Shown here piece by piece: positions 1-7,840 of a stretch of 64,000 nucleotides of DNA (the stretch's first letter is position 1; each line of letters begins with the position of its first letter). Source of the stretch: UMGS1696 sp964621755 (GTDB lineage Bacteria > Bacillota > Clostridia > Oscillospirales > CAG-272). The stretch is from positions 8,593 through 72,592 of the forward strand of contig CAZUPI010000008.1 of the NCBI GenBank assembly GCA_964621755.1, given 5' to 3'. A model generated the notes under the pieces. That model had not been told where the DNA came from and ran no database searches. It worked only from the letters and a program-made list of their open reading frames with translations. The position numbers and the translations under genes were made by a program.

Positions 1-60
1 GGAATATACGTGGCTGAAACTCCCGCCGTCACATCAAAGGACAGATTCGAGCAAAACTAA
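1..60 (+). CDS. C-terminal end of a truncated CDS, product unknown
   Basis: The frame beginning at base 1 stays open for 19 codons and ends at TAA 58-60. It is followed within 50 bases by a strong terminator-like palindrome (104-136), which fits the 3' end of a gene that starts left of the window. The 19 residues are too few to identify a family. It could also be chance, since a 60-base open frame is not significant on its own. Confidence 0.4.
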   Translation, partial: GIYVAETPAVTSKDRFEQN

Positions 61-103
61 TTTACACTTACAATCTCCGATATCAGAGTTTTGGAGGGAT
101 TTA

Positions 104-136
104 AAGGGGGGACTTTTTTCAAAAAAGTACCCCCTT
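104..136. terminator. GGGGACTTTT-type palindrome, probable bidirectional terminator
   Basis: The arms AAGGGGG-ACTTTTTT and AAAAAAGT-CCCCCTT are separated by one base, with a single internal g/a mismatch. It lies between a reading frame ending at 60 and the convergent YitT-family gene ending at 152. It belongs to the dispersed palindrome family seen about fifteen times in the window. Confidence 0.7.
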
Positions 137-151
137 GGATTTCCACAAATC

Positions 152-1018
152 CTAGTTTATCGGCGCATGGAACCCTTTCCCGATGATTTCGCTGGAGTTG
201 GTGATAGCGATAAACGCGCTTGGTTCTCGTCTCTTGATGAAATTCCGCAGTTCTATCGCCTGATTGCGCCGCATGATGGTAACGATGACTGTTTTTTCCT
301 CATGTCGGTATGTCCCCATCGCCTTATACGTCGTCGCGCCCCTGTGGAGTGTGTTCATGATGTAATCGCATATCGGCTCTGGGTCATCACAGATGATGGT
401 GAAAACTTTGCATAGATTGATGTTTTCGATAACCCCGTCAATGACAAGTGACTTTGCCAGTAAACCGCACAGCGAGAATAATCCCGTCTCCGCACCGAAG
501 ATAAAGAACGACGACAGGGCTACCGCCATGTCCGCAAGCATTAGCGTTGTACCGATGTTCATTGTTGTGTACTTCGTCAAAATCATTGCGATGATGTCTG
601 TTCCCCCGCTCGACGCGTTCATGTTAAAGAACAACGCCGATGAAATTGCCGGCACCACAATTGCAAATATTAATTCAAGAAGCGGTTCCTCTGTAAGCGG
701 GGCAGCCATTGGAAACAGATATTCCGCCCCGCTGAGCGATGCTGACAACAGCAGCGTCACGTAAACTGTTTTGATTCCAAAGCTTTTGCCGAGCACTGTC
801 AATCCAAGCAGGAGAAGGGCAATGTTGAGTATAAATGTCACTGTTGATGCGGAAACCGGGAGAAATGCGGCAAGTATGACTGCGATGCCGGTGACACCCC
901 CAAAGGAAAAGTTGTTCGGAAAACGGAAAATATAAATTCCTGCAGCCATAACAAGCGTTGCAACAGTCAAAATCAAATACTCCAAAGCAGTCTGACGAAT
1001 CTGCGATTTCGTTCCCAA
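152..1018 (-). CDS. YitT family membrane protein (DUF2179 C-terminus)
   Basis: This 288-residue protein has about five or six hydrophobic segments in residues 10-200. A soluble C-terminal part of roughly residues 210-275 matches the DUF2179 arrangement, including a FTIICDDP start and a conserved IMRR stretch. YitT-family proteins are common Firmicutes integral membrane proteins of unsettled function. The start codon appears to be TTG at 1018, with AAGGGG nine bases upstream; no ATG is suitably placed. The gene is monocistronic, ending against the 104-136 palindrome and facing away from the ABC ATPase at 1151. The family assignment is by overall pattern; the biochemical role is unknown. Confidence 0.85.
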   Translation of the reverse strand: MGTKSQIRQTALEYLILTVATLVMAAGIYIFRFPNNFSFGGVTGIAVILAAFLPVSASTVTFILNIALLLLGLTVLGKSFGIKTVYVTLLLSASLSGAEYLFPMAAPLTEEPLLELIFAIVVPAISSALFFNMNASSGGTDIIAMILTKYTTMNIGTTLMLADMAVALSSFFIFGAETGLFSLCGLLAKSLVIDGVIENINLCKVFTIICDDPEPICDYIMNTLHRGATTYKAMGTYRHEEKTVIVTIMRRNQAIELRNFIKRREPSAFIAITNSSEIIGKGFHAPIN

Positions 1019-1150
1019 AATAAATTACCCCTTGTCTCATAATTTCTGCCACAAGACTCTGCCACAAGAATATCATAAAATTGCATGCATGTCAAGTGAT
1101 GATACGGAAATTATGGCGGAAGGATACAGAAAATCATCTTGGAGGAAGAT

Positions 1151-1852
1151 ATGTCCGAAGCTATTCTATCTTGTTCCGGCGTGGCACTCGGTCCTGGTGG
1201 ACAAGCTGTATGCAGAAATATCAACTTTTCTCTCGCACCCGGTGAGTGTCTATGTGTGATCGGCGGCAGCGGAAGCGGGAGAAGCACACTCCTGCGCGTG
1301 ATGCTCGGGACCGAACAGCCCCTGGAGGGCACGATTCGCTATGGGGACGCCGTGACTAAAAACGATATCGGCTGCCTGCCACAAGTGAGAGACACCCGCA
1401 TGAATTCCACTGTGCGCGATGTTGTGCTGTCCGGCTGCCTGCGGAGGGGATGGCTTCCATTTTTTACAAAAGCCGATAAGCAAATCATGTTGGAGCGCCT
1501 CCACCTTGTCGGAATTGCGGATATCGCCAAAAGGCGCTTTTCTGATCTGTCTGGCGGTATGCAGCAGAAAGTACTTCTCGCCCGGGCCTTGTGCGCTGCA
1601 AAAAAATTGCTTCTGCTCGACGACCCCGCGCACGGACTTGACAAAAATTCCGCAGATGAAATGTACGACTTAATCGAAACAATATGTATGTCCGGCATGA
1701 CCGTAGTTATGGTATCGGACGACATTCCCGCCGTACTCAGGTTAGCAACGCACATTCTCCACCTTTCTGCCGAACCGCGCTTCTGCGGCACAAAGGAAGA
1801 CTATTTGAAAACATACGAGGGAAAACTGTTCGAGACGGGAGTGGTTCTTTGA
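1151..1852 (+). CDS. Orphan ABC transporter ATPase with degenerate catalytic motifs
   Basis: This is a single nucleotide-binding domain of 233 residues, closest in pattern to metal- or molybdate-type importer ATPases. The Walker A region reads GGSGSGRST, so the invariant lysine is arginine. The signature is LSGGMQQK. Walker B is LLLLDDP, so the catalytic glutamate is aspartate; the D-loop is HGLD. ATG 1151 is preceded by GGAGGA at 1141. No permease or binding protein lies beside it: the next gene is the convergent uracil permease. The K-to-R and E-to-D changes are read directly from the codons aga and gac. It may be a regulatory or weakly active ATPase, or be decaying. The transported substrate cannot be inferred. 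Confidence 0.8.
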   Translation: MSEAILSCSGVALGPGGQAVCRNINFSLAPGECLCVIGGSGSGRSTLLRVMLGTEQPLEGTIRYGDAVTKNDIGCLPQVRDTRMNSTVRDVVLSGCLRRGWLPFFTKADKQIMLERLHLVGIADIAKRRFSDLSGGMQQKVLLARALCAAKKLLLLDDPAHGLDKNSADEMYDLIETICMSGMTVVMVSDDIPAVLRLATHILHLSAEPRFCGTKEDYLKTYEGKLFETGVVL

Positions 1853-1878
1853 ATTTTGGAAAAGGTTTGATATATGCA

Positions 1879-1936
1879 AAAAAAGAAGGGTGAAGTATTC
1901 ACACAAAATGCAGGGAATCCTTCATCCTTCTTTTTT
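1879..1936. terminator. Bidirectional intrinsic terminator
   Basis: 17-base arms (1879-1895 and 1920-1936) run from A6-GAAGGGTGAAG to CTTCATCCTTC-T6. They pair fully with one G-T wobble around a 24-base loop, with a U-tract on both strands. It sits between the convergent ABC ATPase and uracil permease genes. Confidence 0.75.
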
Positions 1937-1940
1937 ATTG

Positions 1941-1988
1941 AAAGCTTTAAGGGGAGTTTGAGGGGAACTTTTTCAAAAGTTCCCCTCA
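1941..1988. terminator. GGGGAACTTTT-type palindrome at gene end
   Basis: The 13-base perfect arms GAGGGGAACTTTT (1960-1972) and AAAAGTTCCCCTC (1975-1987) have a two-base loop. They are preceded by the family's typical left flank AAAGCTTTAAGGGGAG. It lies eight bases beyond the uracil permease stop and directly follows the hairpin at 1879-1936, giving tandem terminators between convergent genes. Confidence 0.75.
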
Positions 1989-1995
1989 TCATTAC

Positions 1996-3357
1996 TTACT
2001 TTTCTTCCGCCTTACCGAGCATTGCATTTACAATGATACCAAGGATGAGGGCGGTTGCGATACTTGTGATTGTTACCTGACCAAAGTTGAGCGTCAGGCC
2101 GCCGATGCCGCAAACGAGGATGGTGGACACAACGAACAGGTTTTTGTTCTGCTCAAGGTCAACGTTCTTTATCATTTTCAGACCCGATACGGAAATGAAG
2201 CCGTACAGCGCAATGCAGATACCGCCCATGACGCACGGGGGAATAGAGTCAACGATTGCCACAAAGGGAGAAAGGAATGAGATAAGAAGCGCGCCGATTG
2301 CCGCCGTAATGATGGTTACAACAGAAGCGTTTCCTGTAATAGCAACACAGGCTACAGATTCGCCATATGTAGTGTTCGGGCAACCACCGAAGAACGCACC
2401 TGCCATAGAACCTACGCCGTCACCGAGAAGGGTACGTGCAAGTCCGGGATCTTCCAGAAGGTCCTTTTCAATGATGGAGGAGATGTTCTTGTGGTCCGCA
2501 ATGTGCTCAGCGAATACAACAAATGCAACCGGAATGTACGCAACAGCGATGGTACCGATGTACTGACCGGAGAGCTCACTGAAGCCGCCGAATGCTTTGA
2601 TAAAGGTGAAATCAGGCACCGAGAGGAATGTGGTGAACGCAACTTTTCCGTCTACAAGAAGGTCGGAGAAGTACGCGAAATTGATGACCTTGAGCGCATC
2701 GCTGCCGGAAACAAATCCGATTATGGTGAAGATTGCAGCTACTACATAGCCTGCGCAGATACCAATAATAAACGGGATGAGTTTCACTGATTTCTTACCG
2801 AAGGTAGAGCAGAGAATTGTTACGAACAGTGTTACAAGCGCACAGAGAATGCACACAAGCGGATGCGCGGTAGCTACGCCGTCAACGTAATATTCACCGG
2901 CCTGCACATCGCTGATTGCACTTGCGGCAAGGGAAAGACCGATAATCGCAACGGTTGGACCGATAACGACTGCCGGCATGAGCTTGTTAATCCAGCGCAC
3001 ACCTGCAGCCTTAACAATAAGTGCGATGACTACATAAACAAGACCCGCGAAAATGGCGCCGATTATCAAACCGAGATAACCGAGGGACATAGAAACGCCG
3101 CCCGCAAAAGCCGCGAACATGGAGTTAATGAATGCGAAAGAAGAACCGAGGAACACCGGGCTTTTCGCCTTAGTGAAAAGAACATAAACAAGCGTACCGA
3201 TGCCCGCTCCGAAAAGCGCGGCCGCCGGACTCATACCGTTGCCGATGATGACCGGAACAACGAGGGTCGCCGCCATGATTGCAAGAAGCTGCTGTATCGC
3301 GAAAACGATAAGCTGACCAAACTTCGGTTTGTCACTGGGCTGATAAACGAGTTTCAT
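1996..3357 (-). CDS. uraA: Uracil permease, NCS2 family
   Basis: This 453-residue membrane protein has the 12-14 hydrophobic segments of nucleobase:cation symporter-2 carriers. It would import uracil in symport with protons at the cytoplasmic membrane. The N-terminal region (FGQLIVFAIQQLLAIMAATLVVP) and the later GGCPNTTYGE stretch, which sits at the substrate-binding half-helix in this family, are characteristic. The start at 3357 follows a GGAGG site. The gene is single but has a long leader with a PyrR-type binding loop and a terminator (see 3419-3601), so uridine-nucleotide-responsive attenuation is likely. Other NCS2 members carry xanthine or uric acid; the PyrR element favours uracil. 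Confidence 0.92.
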   Translation of the reverse strand: MKLVYQPSDKPKFGQLIVFAIQQLLAIMAATLVVPVIIGNGMSPAAALFGAGIGTLVYVLFTKAKSPVFLGSSFAFINSMFAAFAGGVSMSLGYLGLIIGAIFAGLVYVVIALIVKAAGVRWINKLMPAVVIGPTVAIIGLSLAASAISDVQAGEYYVDGVATAHPLVCILCALVTLFVTILCSTFGKKSVKLIPFIIGICAGYVVAAIFTIIGFVSGSDALKVINFAYFSDLLVDGKVAFTTFLSVPDFTFIKAFGGFSELSGQYIGTIAVAYIPVAFVVFAEHIADHKNISSIIEKDLLEDPGLARTLLGDGVGSMAGAFFGGCPNTTYGESVACVAITGNASVVTIITAAIGALLISFLSPFVAIVDSIPPCVMGGICIALYGFISVSGLKMIKNVDLEQNKNLFVVSTILVCGIGGLTLNFGQVTITSIATALILGIIVNAMLGKAEEK

Positions 3358-3418
3358 AAATCCTCCAAGTTATCTATATATAATGTGATTTTTGGGTGTG
3401 CCTTTCTCCATAACGCAT

Positions 3419-3447
3419 AAAAAAAGCCCTGCCGCAAGGCAAGAGCA
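3419..3447 (-). terminator. Attenuator terminator in the uraA leader
   Basis: On the minus strand, a hairpin with a TTGC loop and inner stem CTTGCC/GGCAGG is followed by seven T. It lies about 60 bases before the uraA start codon, so it must be conditional. The stretch GGCAAG in the upstream PyrR-type loop can pair with CTTGCC of the terminator arm, a plausible antiterminator. Confidence 0.7.
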
Positions 3448-3518
3448 ACTGAAAATTCATACTGACGCACAAATTTTCCGCAACAATTCTGTTAGCCAGA
3501 AAGCGCGTATATTGTATT

Positions 3519-3560
3519 CCGACCTTGCCAGTATCGCGGTACCGGATTAAAGCTCGCTCA
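3519..3560 (-). promoter_or_regulatory. PyrR-binding loop upstream of uraA
   Basis: The minus strand reads CTTTAA, then stem GGTA, loop CCGCGA, stem TACT, then GGCAAGG. This fits the known PyrR RNA consensus of a CNGNGA hexaloop between paired ARUC and GGYU, flanked by CUUUAA and AAGG. Relative to the consensus, the stem bases have changed in a compensatory manner. It precedes an intrinsic terminator, the standard layout of PyrR attenuators on pyr genes. Recognition is by eye, not by covariance search; pyrR itself is not in the window. Confidence 0.7.
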
Positions 3561-3571
3561 AAATTCGATTA

Positions 3572-3601
3572 AGTATACCACGTTTCGATACAATTTGTCA
3601 A
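3572..3601 (-). promoter_or_regulatory. Promoter of uraA
   Basis: Minus strand: -35 TTGACA (3596-3601), 18-base spacer, -10 TATACT (3572-3577). Transcription would start near 3565, just before the PyrR-type loop, giving a leader of about 200 bases. Confidence 0.8.
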
Positions 3602-3602
3602 T

Positions 3603-3765
3603 ACGGAATTGACTGTGATATCCCATAAAAATATCGTAAGGCTGCGTGATTAACTTGATAAATTCTCCAAATTATAAAGAGAAGAAGCCTGTTTTTCGTA
3701 AAAGCTATGGCAAAATTTTTTTACAGAGAGTTAGAAGCATCCGCTGACGCTGCTTATCCAAACTA
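3603..3765. other. Intergenic stretch without recognised feature
   Basis: Between the uraA promoter and the promoter of the hydrolase operon the sequence is AT-rich. No convincing gene, hairpin or repeat was seen here. Confidence 0.5.
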
Positions 3766-3794
3766 TTGATATTTTTAGCATAATATGATATAAT
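3766..3794 (+). promoter_or_regulatory. Promoter of the hydrolase-acyltransferase operon
   Basis: -35 TTGATA (3766-3771), 17-base spacer, -10 TATAAT (3789-3794), about 70 bases before the GTG start at 3870. Confidence 0.75.
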
Positions 3795-3869
3795 ATTAGG
3801 TAAATAATAATGCAGACTCTACATAAAAATGACGAGACTCATTAACCATATGGAAGTAAAGGTGAATAA

Positions 3870-4826
3870 GTGAATAAGATTATTCGTTCCGCACTCGCGG
3901 CAATGTCAAAGCACGACATTGATCTCAAAAATCATTACGAGCAGACCCGCCAGATTCAGCATGCCACCAGACCATACGTCAAAAAAATCTCATGCAATAT
4001 GATGGAACGCGTCCTACATCTTGGGGATCGCGATATCCTCGTCCGCGCGTTCTCGCATACCGGACATGTCGAGCCAATTATGATTTTCTTCCACGGCGGC
4101 GGTTTTGTCACAGGGGATTTTGACAGCTACAGCAACGTGTGCGCGAGTCTCTCCAAACTTTGCGGACGAAAGGTCATTTCAGTAAATTACCGCTTGGCTC
4201 CCGAGCATAAGTTTCCCGCTGGTCCTGAGGACTGCTATGCCGCAACTCAGGAAATTCTGTCTCACTGCGAAGATTGGTATCAGGCAGACCCGAATGACGC
4301 TGTACTCATCGGCGACAGTGCGGGCGCCACTCTGTCCTGCGTCGTCTCCATGATGGCACGGGACCGTGGTACGATTGTCCCGAAAAAACAGATTCTCATC
4401 TATCCCGCCGCGTGGTGCGATTTTACGGAGAACACTCCATTCCCGTCGGTTATCGAAAATGGAACCGATTACCTCCTGACTCAAAAGCAGCTTATCGATT
4501 ATATGGAGCTTTATGCAAATACGGTGGAGGACTATAGAAATCCGTATTTCGCCCCGCTCAGACACACTGACTTTACAAACCTCCCCGAAACCCTCGTTAT
4601 TACAATGGAGTATGACCCGCTGCGCGACGAGGGGGAAGCACTCGCAAGAAAGCTGGCGGCGGGTGGAAACCGCGTGGTGTGCAGCAGGGTGAAAAACGGA
4701 ATACACGGTATCATATCTCTGCCGCCGTCCGCGCCTCTTACGAGGGAGATTTATAAACATATCATAGAATTTATCGGGGGCGCCGAATATGTGGAAAACA
4801 AAAGAAGCAAAGTGGAAGCGACTTGA
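3870..4826 (+). CDS. Alpha/beta hydrolase, HSL-type esterase
   Basis: This 318-residue protein is of the hormone-sensitive-lipase esterase group. The oxyanion motif HGGG is followed by the nucleophile motif GDSAG, an aspartate in EYDPLRDEG and a histidine in NGIHG. Together these give a complete Ser-Asp-His triad; it should hydrolyse carboxyl esters of small substrates. There is no signal peptide, so it is probably cytoplasmic. The start is GTG at 3870 with a GTAAAGG site; the ATG at 3849 opens only a seven-codon frame. It is the first gene of an operon: its 3' end overlaps the next gene by 38 bases. The context suggests ester or acyl-chain metabolism shared with the acyltransferase downstream. 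Confidence 0.85.
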   Translation: MNKIIRSALAAMSKHDIDLKNHYEQTRQIQHATRPYVKKISCNMMERVLHLGDRDILVRAFSHTGHVEPIMIFFHGGGFVTGDFDSYSNVCASLSKLCGRKVISVNYRLAPEHKFPAGPEDCYAATQEILSHCEDWYQADPNDAVLIGDSAGATLSCVVSMMARDRGTIVPKKQILIYPAAWCDFTENTPFPSVIENGTDYLLTQKQLIDYMELYANTVEDYRNPYFAPLRHTDFTNLPETLVITMEYDPLRDEGEALARKLAAGGNRVVCSRVKNGIHGIISLPPSAPLTREIYKHIIEFIGGAEYVENKRSKVEAT

Positions 4827-6087
4827 CAATGCCGGAAAAATTTTTCCTGCCATAGCGGGGCGGGAGGACAGCGAGGTTTTCAGAATCTCATGTGCACTGA
4901 ACGAGGAGATTCAGCCGGAACTTCTTCAATCTGCCCTCGACGCGGCAGTTGAGGAGCACCCGTCATTTACGGAAACCATCCGGCGCGGGGTGTTTTGGTA
5001 CTACCTTGAGGACACCGGATTAAAACCTACGGTGCATGAAGAAACCGAATCGCCGCTTCAACCGCTGTATGATGACCGCTATAAGCTGCTTATTGATGTG
5101 TCGTATTACAAAAAACGTATTAATTTGGAAGTTTTCCACTCGATAGCGGATGGTACAGGCGCGTTTGTTTTCTTCAAGGCTATCGTCGCGAATTATCTTT
5201 TTCTTGCGCATCCGGAGGAGTTAAAGAATGTTCATATAGAAAATTTTGACTCCACCACGCGGGAAAAGGAGTCGGACGGTTTTACAGAATACTTTGAACC
5301 TGCGAAGGGAAGCAGTACAAATTTTGAATTTCTCGGCTCGCGTTCGGATAAGACAAAGATATACCGTTTCAGTGAACAGCGCGCGCCGGATTGCAGGCAG
5401 CTTGTGACGGAGGGAAAGAGCTCCGTTGAGAGAATCAAGCGGGCGGCGAAAGCGGAAGGCGCGACGATAACGGAATTTATCTGCGCATTGCTGATTATGA
5501 GCATTTATTCCGCGATGGGACGGCATGATCACGGCAAAACGATAAGTGTGGCGCTTCCAGTAAATCTGCGCAATTATTTTTCGTCGAATACCCTGCGGAA
5601 TTTTTTCGGTATGATTGAGGTGCGCTACAACTTTGCATCGGAGGGACCGCACGAGCTGTCCGACGTGATAAAGTCGGTGCGGAACTCGTTTGAGCGGGAG
5701 CTGACTCTGGAAAATATGGAGCAGAAAATTGCTTCGCAGGTCAAAATGGAACGCCATCCCATCGTCCGTGTATGTCCGCTGGTGCTGAAGGATTTGATAA
5801 TGAACATCATGCAGAGCGTTTCTATGAAGCGGCGTACGATCTGTTTGTCAAATGTAGGAAAGATAACCATACAGCCGGAGCTTGCAGGATACATTGATTG
5901 TTTTGATGTTTTCAACAGCAACTCGTCGCGTCAGGTCTGCATGTGTTCCTATGGGGATAAGATGGTCATTACCTTTTCGGGCGTGCTTGCGGAGCATGAT
6001 GTTGAGCGCGCTTTTTTTCGCAGTCTTGCAAAATATGACGAAACCATTGAGATATCGACAAATTATTCAGCAAAGGAGTTTGACTGA
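4789..6087 (+). CDS. Alcohol acyltransferase / condensation-fold protein
   Basis: This 432-residue protein resembles alcohol acetyltransferases and condensation-domain enzymes of the CoA-dependent acyltransferase superfamily. The catalytic motif is seen as HSIADG near residue 116, corresponding to HxxxDG. The N-terminal RLDNAGKIFPA stretch is typical of this clostridial group. The natural acyl donor and acceptor are unknown. It overlaps the esterase gene by 38 bases and is followed 44 bases later by the DUF6320 gene, so the three are surely co-transcribed. The pairing of an ester-forming fold with an esterase suggests synthesis and turnover of the same ester. Confidence 0.75.
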   Translation: MWKTKEAKWKRLDNAGKIFPAIAGREDSEVFRISCALNEEIQPELLQSALDAAVEEHPSFTETIRRGVFWYYLEDTGLKPTVHEETESPLQPLYDDRYKLLIDVSYYKKRINLEVFHSIADGTGAFVFFKAIVANYLFLAHPEELKNVHIENFDSTTREKESDGFTEYFEPAKGSSTNFEFLGSRSDKTKIYRFSEQRAPDCRQLVTEGKSSVERIKRAAKAEGATITEFICALLIMSIYSAMGRHDHGKTISVALPVNLRNYFSSNTLRNFFGMIEVRYNFASEGPHELSDVIKSVRNSFERELTLENMEQKIASQVKMERHPIVRVCPLVLKDLIMNIMQSVSMKRRTICLSNVGKITIQPELAGYIDCFDVFNSNSSRQVCMCSYGDKMVITFSGVLAEHDVERAFFRSLAKYDETIEISTNYSAKEFD

Positions 6088-6131
6088 AAGCGTCAGGTTA
6101 GAAAAAGTTACGGATAGAAAAAGGAGAACCT

Positions 6132-6803
6132 ATGCAGAAATGCAGTTCATGCGGGGTGAACGTTACGGGAGAGCGGCGGGCATGTCCTCTTTGCGGACGA
6201 AAGCTGGACGGGGACGCGGCGGAGGAATCCTACGACATTTTTCCACAGATTCCCGTGAAGTTCACATACGATTTTATTTTTAAGGTTTCGACATTTATTG
6301 GCATTATAGCGATAATTGTCATCAATGTTATAAATTATGTCTTCATTCCTCATCTGGCGATATATGTTCCGTTGTCGCTGGGCGTTGTGTGCGCGTGGAT
6401 TATTATTAACGTTGGAGTGGTGAAGCGAAAGAATATACCAAAAAACATCATGTACGAAGCGGTGCTGTCTATTTTGCTGTGTATTATTTGGGACAAGCTC
6501 ACCGGATGGAGAGGGTGGAGCGTTGACTTTGTGCTTCCTGTCACATCGGCGTCGCTGGCGGTGTTCTACTTTATCATGGGGATTGCGGACCGGCGCAGGT
6601 TGACTGCATATGCTGCTTATTTCATGATTAGCATGATTGGCATAGTGATTACCGGAATCATGATGTTTTTGGAGATGTTTGAAGGGGTGGCACAGTACAT
6701 CGCAGCTGTATCGCTCGTTGTAGGGCTGTCTCTTCTTATTGCGCAGATTGTTTTTCGCGGAAAACTGTTTGCGTCCGAGCTGCACCGGTGGCTGCATATG
6801 TAA
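6132..6803 (+). CDS. DUF6320 membrane protein with N-terminal zinc ribbon
   Basis: This 223-residue protein starts with a zinc ribbon (CSSCG near residue 4, CPLCG near residue 20). About six hydrophobic segments follow from residue 50 to 215. The arrangement matches DUF6320 proteins, whose function is unknown. The start has AAAGGAG upstream. It is the last gene of the operon with the esterase and the acyltransferase, and the three together recur in Clostridia as far as I recall. A membrane partner or regulator of the acyltransferase is a reasonable inference. A palindrome at 6834-6861 follows and could terminate the operon. Confidence 0.7.
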   Translation: MQKCSSCGVNVTGERRACPLCGRKLDGDAAEESYDIFPQIPVKFTYDFIFKVSTFIGIIAIIVINVINYVFIPHLAIYVPLSLGVVCAWIIINVGVVKRKNIPKNIMYEAVLSILLCIIWDKLTGWRGWSVDFVLPVTSASLAVFYFIMGIADRRRLTAYAAYFMISMIGIVITGIMMFLEMFEGVAQYIAAVSLVVGLSLLIAQIVFRGKLFASELHRWLHM

Positions 6804-6833
6804 CGAACGAGAATTTGAGAAGAGGAAAGTGAT

Positions 6834-6861
6834 GGGAACCCTTTTGAGAAAAGGTTTTCCC
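6834..6861. terminator. Palindromic repeat after the DUF6320 gene
   Basis: GGGAACCCTTTT and AAAAGGTTTTCCC pair with a small internal loop. With the sequence after it (CAGACCCTTTCCAACCC) it is the reverse orientation of the dispersed palindrome family, lying 30 bases after the operon's last stop. Confidence 0.6.
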
Positions 6862-6957
6862 AGACCCTTTCCAACCCTTTTGGATTTATGGGATGGGGAC
6901 TCTGCGGAGCCGTTTGGTATTTTAAATGCTGTTGTCCTGACAAATTTTTATATTCTC

Positions 6958-6986
6958 TTGCTTTTTGCAAATGGATATGGTATAAT
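6958..6986 (+). promoter_or_regulatory. Promoter of the EEP-nrdR genes
   Basis: -35 TTGCTT (6958-6963), 17-base spacer, -10 TATAAT (6981-6986). Transcription would begin near 6993. Confidence 0.65.
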
Positions 6987-7040
6987 TTTCAAGTAAAAAT
7001 TTGTATATTATGACTTATGGAAAGGTGTAATACAGAATAT

Positions 7041-7820
7041 ATGAGCATTCTTAAAGTTTTTACTTATAACATCCGTACCGAAGCAGCGGGGGATGGAATC
7101 AACGCTTTCACAAACCGCAAGGAGTTTGTAAAAGAGACTTTTCCAAAGTATGAGGCTGACCTCATCGGTTTTCAGGAGACGCAACCGCATATGAGACAGT
7201 GGCTCATCGATAATTTTACCGATTATCAAGTCTGCGGTATCGGCCGCGAGCGCAACCTTCTCGGCGAAAGTAATGTCGTGGCGTTCAAAAAGGATAAGTT
7301 TGACCTCGTCTCTCTTGACACTTTCTGGCTGTCTGACATGCCGCGCCAGCCCGGCTCCCGTTTTTCGACAGACCAGAGCTCTTGTCCGAGAATTTGTACC
7401 TGTACTACTTTGTATGACCGTGCGTCCGGCAAGGCGTTCCGTCATTACAACACACACCTCGACCATGTAGGCGCGTTCGCTCAGGCACAGGGAATCTCGC
7501 TGATTCTCAACCGCATCGCGTCTGACTACGACACATGGCAGCTTCCCGTTATTCTTACCGGCGACTTTAACGTAACACCCGACAGTGTGGTATATCAGTC
7601 TGTAATCGGATTCAAGGGATGCGGAAGCCCTCTCATTGATGTTACCGCGGATGTGGGACCGACCTTCCACGCTTATTGCCCGGACAAGGTTGGTACAAAG
7701 ATTGACTATATCTTTACCAATATGCCGTGCGATACCACAAAATCATTCACAGCAACAGATGAGCGCGACGGAGTATATCTTTCCGACCACTATCCGGTCT
7801 GCGCATATCTTGAAATTTAG
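7041..7820 (+). CDS. Endonuclease/exonuclease/phosphatase family protein
   Basis: This 259-residue cytoplasmic protein has the DNase I-like fold. The metal and catalytic motifs run in order: TYNIR, FQETQ, THLDHVG, TGDFNVTP, and C-terminal SDHYPV. The substrate may be a nucleic acid end, a phosphoinositide-like ester or another phosphodiester; the family does not allow a choice. ATG 7041 is preferred because GGAAAGG (7019-7025) precedes it. The earlier in-frame ATG at 7017 lacks a ribosome site and lies only about 25 bases from the predicted transcript start. The nrdR gene follows after 20 bases. Confidence 0.85.
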   Translation: MSILKVFTYNIRTEAAGDGINAFTNRKEFVKETFPKYEADLIGFQETQPHMRQWLIDNFTDYQVCGIGRERNLLGESNVVAFKKDKFDLVSLDTFWLSDMPRQPGSRFSTDQSSCPRICTCTTLYDRASGKAFRHYNTHLDHVGAFAQAQGISLILNRIASDYDTWQLPVILTGDFNVTPDSVVYQSVIGFKGCGSPLIDVTADVGPTFHAYCPDKVGTKIDYIFTNMPCDTTKSFTATDERDGVYLSDHYPVCAYLEI

Positions 7821-7840
7821 TACGGTATGCGGAGGGAGCA

